Of a stretch of 14,311 nt of DNA, positions 13,105 to 14,311 are shown piece after piece. Made by a program: the position numbers and the translations under genes. How positions within the stretch are numbered: the stretch's first letter is position 1; every line of letters begins with the position of its first letter. The stretch spans positions 1-14,311 of the forward strand of contig CAYYME010000015.1 of assembly GCA_964473005.1 (NCBI GenBank). The letters run 5' to 3'. The DNA comes from JAFCEV01 sp964473005. GTDB lineage: Archaea; Nanobdellota; Nanobdellia; Pacearchaeales; GW2011-AR1. Under the pieces are notes generated by a model, which worked only from the letters and a program-made list of their open reading frames with translations, was not told the origin of the DNA and did not search any database.

Positions 13105-13953
13105 ATGGAAAAATTGATATTTCCTGATTTTAAATTATTACCTGAATATGACCTTAGTAAAGTGATTTCTCCAAGAAAATTATTTAAATTAAAAAAAACA
13201 AGGGTTTATTTATCAACTGAAGAAGAAAGTGAAAAAACAAAAGGCAATATAGATAATGTTCCACCAACATCTTTTTTGAGGCAGTTTGAGTCATGGTTAA
13301 ATTATTTAAAAGAATTTTTTGAAAAGATTTATGATTTAAATTTAAATTTTGATAAAAATAGATTAGACGAAGCATCAAATATTTTTAATGAATTCCAACA
13401 AAATTTTGTTGAATCAAGTTGGTTATCAAAAGCCTTAAAAAAATATGTTGAAGATAAAACTCAGCTAATTTGTTATCTTGGAAGATTGCTCCCTTCCGAA
13501 ATTGTAATAGCTTTAACAATGAGTAAACCAAGTGCATTAGAGTTAAAATTAATTCATGAATCTCAAGCTAAATTTGGTAACACTAAATCTAAAAATTTTC
13601 TTTCAAAAGTATTTTTTTCTGGATTAAACTATAAACCATCTGGTCAATTATCTTTGGGCGAAATTAAACAAATTAAAGAAAATTTAAAACAAACAAGTGA
13701 CGAAAAAAATAGATTAATGATGCTTTATCCTAGATTAGAACCTTTAGATAAATTATTGTGTTTAGATAATTGTGAAGAAATGATTTTTTGGAAGATAGGA
13801 AGTCATAGATATCTTATGTATGGATTATATTATAAATTAGCTAAGGTTTTAGATAAAGAAATTAAAGGTCCACCATCTATTTTAGATTATACAATTAATC
13901 TAGATATCTTATATGAGAAATTGAGAAATTTTGGAGATAAAAATGAAAATTAA
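13105..13953 (+). CDS. Unknown protein paired with a radical SAM enzyme
   Basis: I do not recognise this 282-residue protein. It has no signal peptide or membrane helix. Most of it is predicted helical; noticeable segments are FLRQFESWLNYLKEFFEKIYDL (57-78), LICYLGRLLPSEIVIAL (120-136), and a C-terminal LLCLDNCEEMIFWKIGSHRYLMYGLYYKLAK (217-247), where a Cys-x4-Cys pair and an H-R-x-x-x-Y-G-x-Y pattern might be functional. Its last 11 bases overlap the start of the downstream radical SAM gene, so the two are translationally linked and probably work together, for example as substrate-binding partner and modifying enzyme (inference). The start is supported by the TATA box 27 nt upstream. The DNA is very AT-rich. 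Confidence 0.75.
   Translation: MEKLIFPDFKLLPEYDLSKVISPRKLFKLKKTRVYLSTEEESEKTKGNIDNVPPTSFLRQFESWLNYLKEFFEKIYDLNLNFDKNRLDEASNIFNEFQQNFVESSWLSKALKKYVEDKTQLICYLGRLLPSEIVIALTMSKPSALELKLIHESQAKFGNTKSKNFLSKVFFSGLNYKPSGQLSLGEIKQIKENLKQTSDEKNRLMMLYPRLEPLDKLLCLDNCEEMIFWKIGSHRYLMYGLYYKLAKVLDKEIKGPPSILDYTINLDILYEKLRNFGDKNEN
13933..13936 (+). promoter_or_regulatory. Shine-Dalgarno site for the radical SAM gene
   Basis: GGAG lies six bases before the ATG at 13943, inside the end of the preceding gene. It supports 13943 as the start of the internal operon gene, in contrast to the leaderless first genes in this window. Confidence 0.5.
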
Positions 13954-14311
13954 AGAATATACTCAAAATTCAAAAGCAAGATATTTAATGCGACAAGAAT
14001 ATTTTGGATACACCATATATGATAAAATATTACTAATTCAAAAATATTTAGTAAACTCGCAAGTTCCAGATATAAATGAATTTTTAAGAAACCATTCTGA
14101 TTATAAGATCATAGATAGTGATTTAGGGAATACAAGAAAGGATTTACTTGTTTCACCTACTAGAGTATATTTTGAAGTAACGAGAAAATGTAATCTTCGT
14201 TGTATTAACTGTTTTAATAATTCGGGGAAATGTATGGTAAATGAGATGAGTACAGAAGAATTAAAAAAAACAATTGAGGGTTTACACAGAGATGGGGTAT
14301 TTGAAGTAAGG
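13943..14311 (+). CDS. Radical SAM enzyme, N-terminal part (runs off the window)
   Basis: Only the first 123 codons are present; the frame is open to the window end. Residues 72-90 contain PTRVYFEVTRKCNLRCINC, with the Cys83-x3-Cys87-x2-Cys90 that binds the 4Fe-4S cluster used to cleave S-adenosylmethionine, and a further Cys97 follows. The typical next helix MSTEELKKTIEGLHRDGVFEV is seen. The leading 70 residues carry YLMRQEYFGYTIYD (14-27) and then KYLVNS, recalling the PqqD-like RRE domain at the front of peptide-maturing radical SAM/SPASM enzymes; this similarity is weak and inferred. It overlaps the preceding unknown gene by 11 nt. The substrate is unknown, and the C-terminal half, which would show any SPASM clusters, is missing. 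Confidence 0.88.
   Translation, partial: MKIKEYTQNSKARYLMRQEYFGYTIYDKILLIQKYLVNSQVPDINEFLRNHSDYKIIDSDLGNTRKDLLVSPTRVYFEVTRKCNLRCINCFNNSGKCMVNEMSTEELKKTIEGLHRDGVFEVR

Overview
The window looks like AT-rich chromosomal DNA from an archaeon, most likely a DPANN lineage of the Pacearchaeota/Woesearchaeota type. The evidence is an archaeal class I CCA-adding enzyme, a TrmB-family regulator, the three euryarchaeal Arv/Oap proteins, TATA boxes centred about 25-28 nt upstream of leaderless start codons, and large cysteine-rich, sequon-rich envelope proteins. The phylum assignment is inference. I saw no rRNA, tRNA, CRISPR array or insertion sequence, and no gene-free stretch longer than about 130 bases.

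Layout. (1) 1-1879, + strand: a compact five-gene operon behind one TATA box, comprising a helical unknown protein, a TrmB-like regulator, a two-helix membrane peptide and two small unknown proteins. (2) 1862-3548, - strand: arvC (zinc ribbon) overlapping cca by 44 nt. (3) 3672-4151, + strand: a lone four-helix membrane protein whose stop codon abuts that of arvB. (4) 4152-7128, - strand: a single-pass surface protein with a cytoplasmic tail, then the small GTPase ArvA, a two-helix protein with a sequon-rich external loop, and ArvB, whose start overlaps that protein's stop. (5) 7186-10678, - strand: a GNAT acetyltransferase and a 955-residue cysteine-rich surface protein with tandem 39-40-residue repeats and an LPFFG-TM-basic tail. 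(6) 10805-13048, + strand: a secreted multidomain protein with signal peptide, N-terminal dockerin, possible Cys/His/Glu thiol-enzyme domain, Ig-like repeats and a C-terminal domain of the Bacteroidota type IX secretion class. (7) 13105-14311, + strand: a gene of unknown function and a radical SAM enzyme cut off by the window end.

Taken together this is largely an envelope neighbourhood. ArvA, ArvB and ArvC are homologues of the Haloferax volcanii OapABC/ArvABC set, in which the GTPase drives extracellular vesicle formation. Here they are interleaved with three membrane proteins not belonging to the known set and sit beside two large surface proteins. The most interesting candidates are this expanded vesiculation locus, the type IX-type sorting domain in an archaeal setting, and the radical SAM pair at the right edge.
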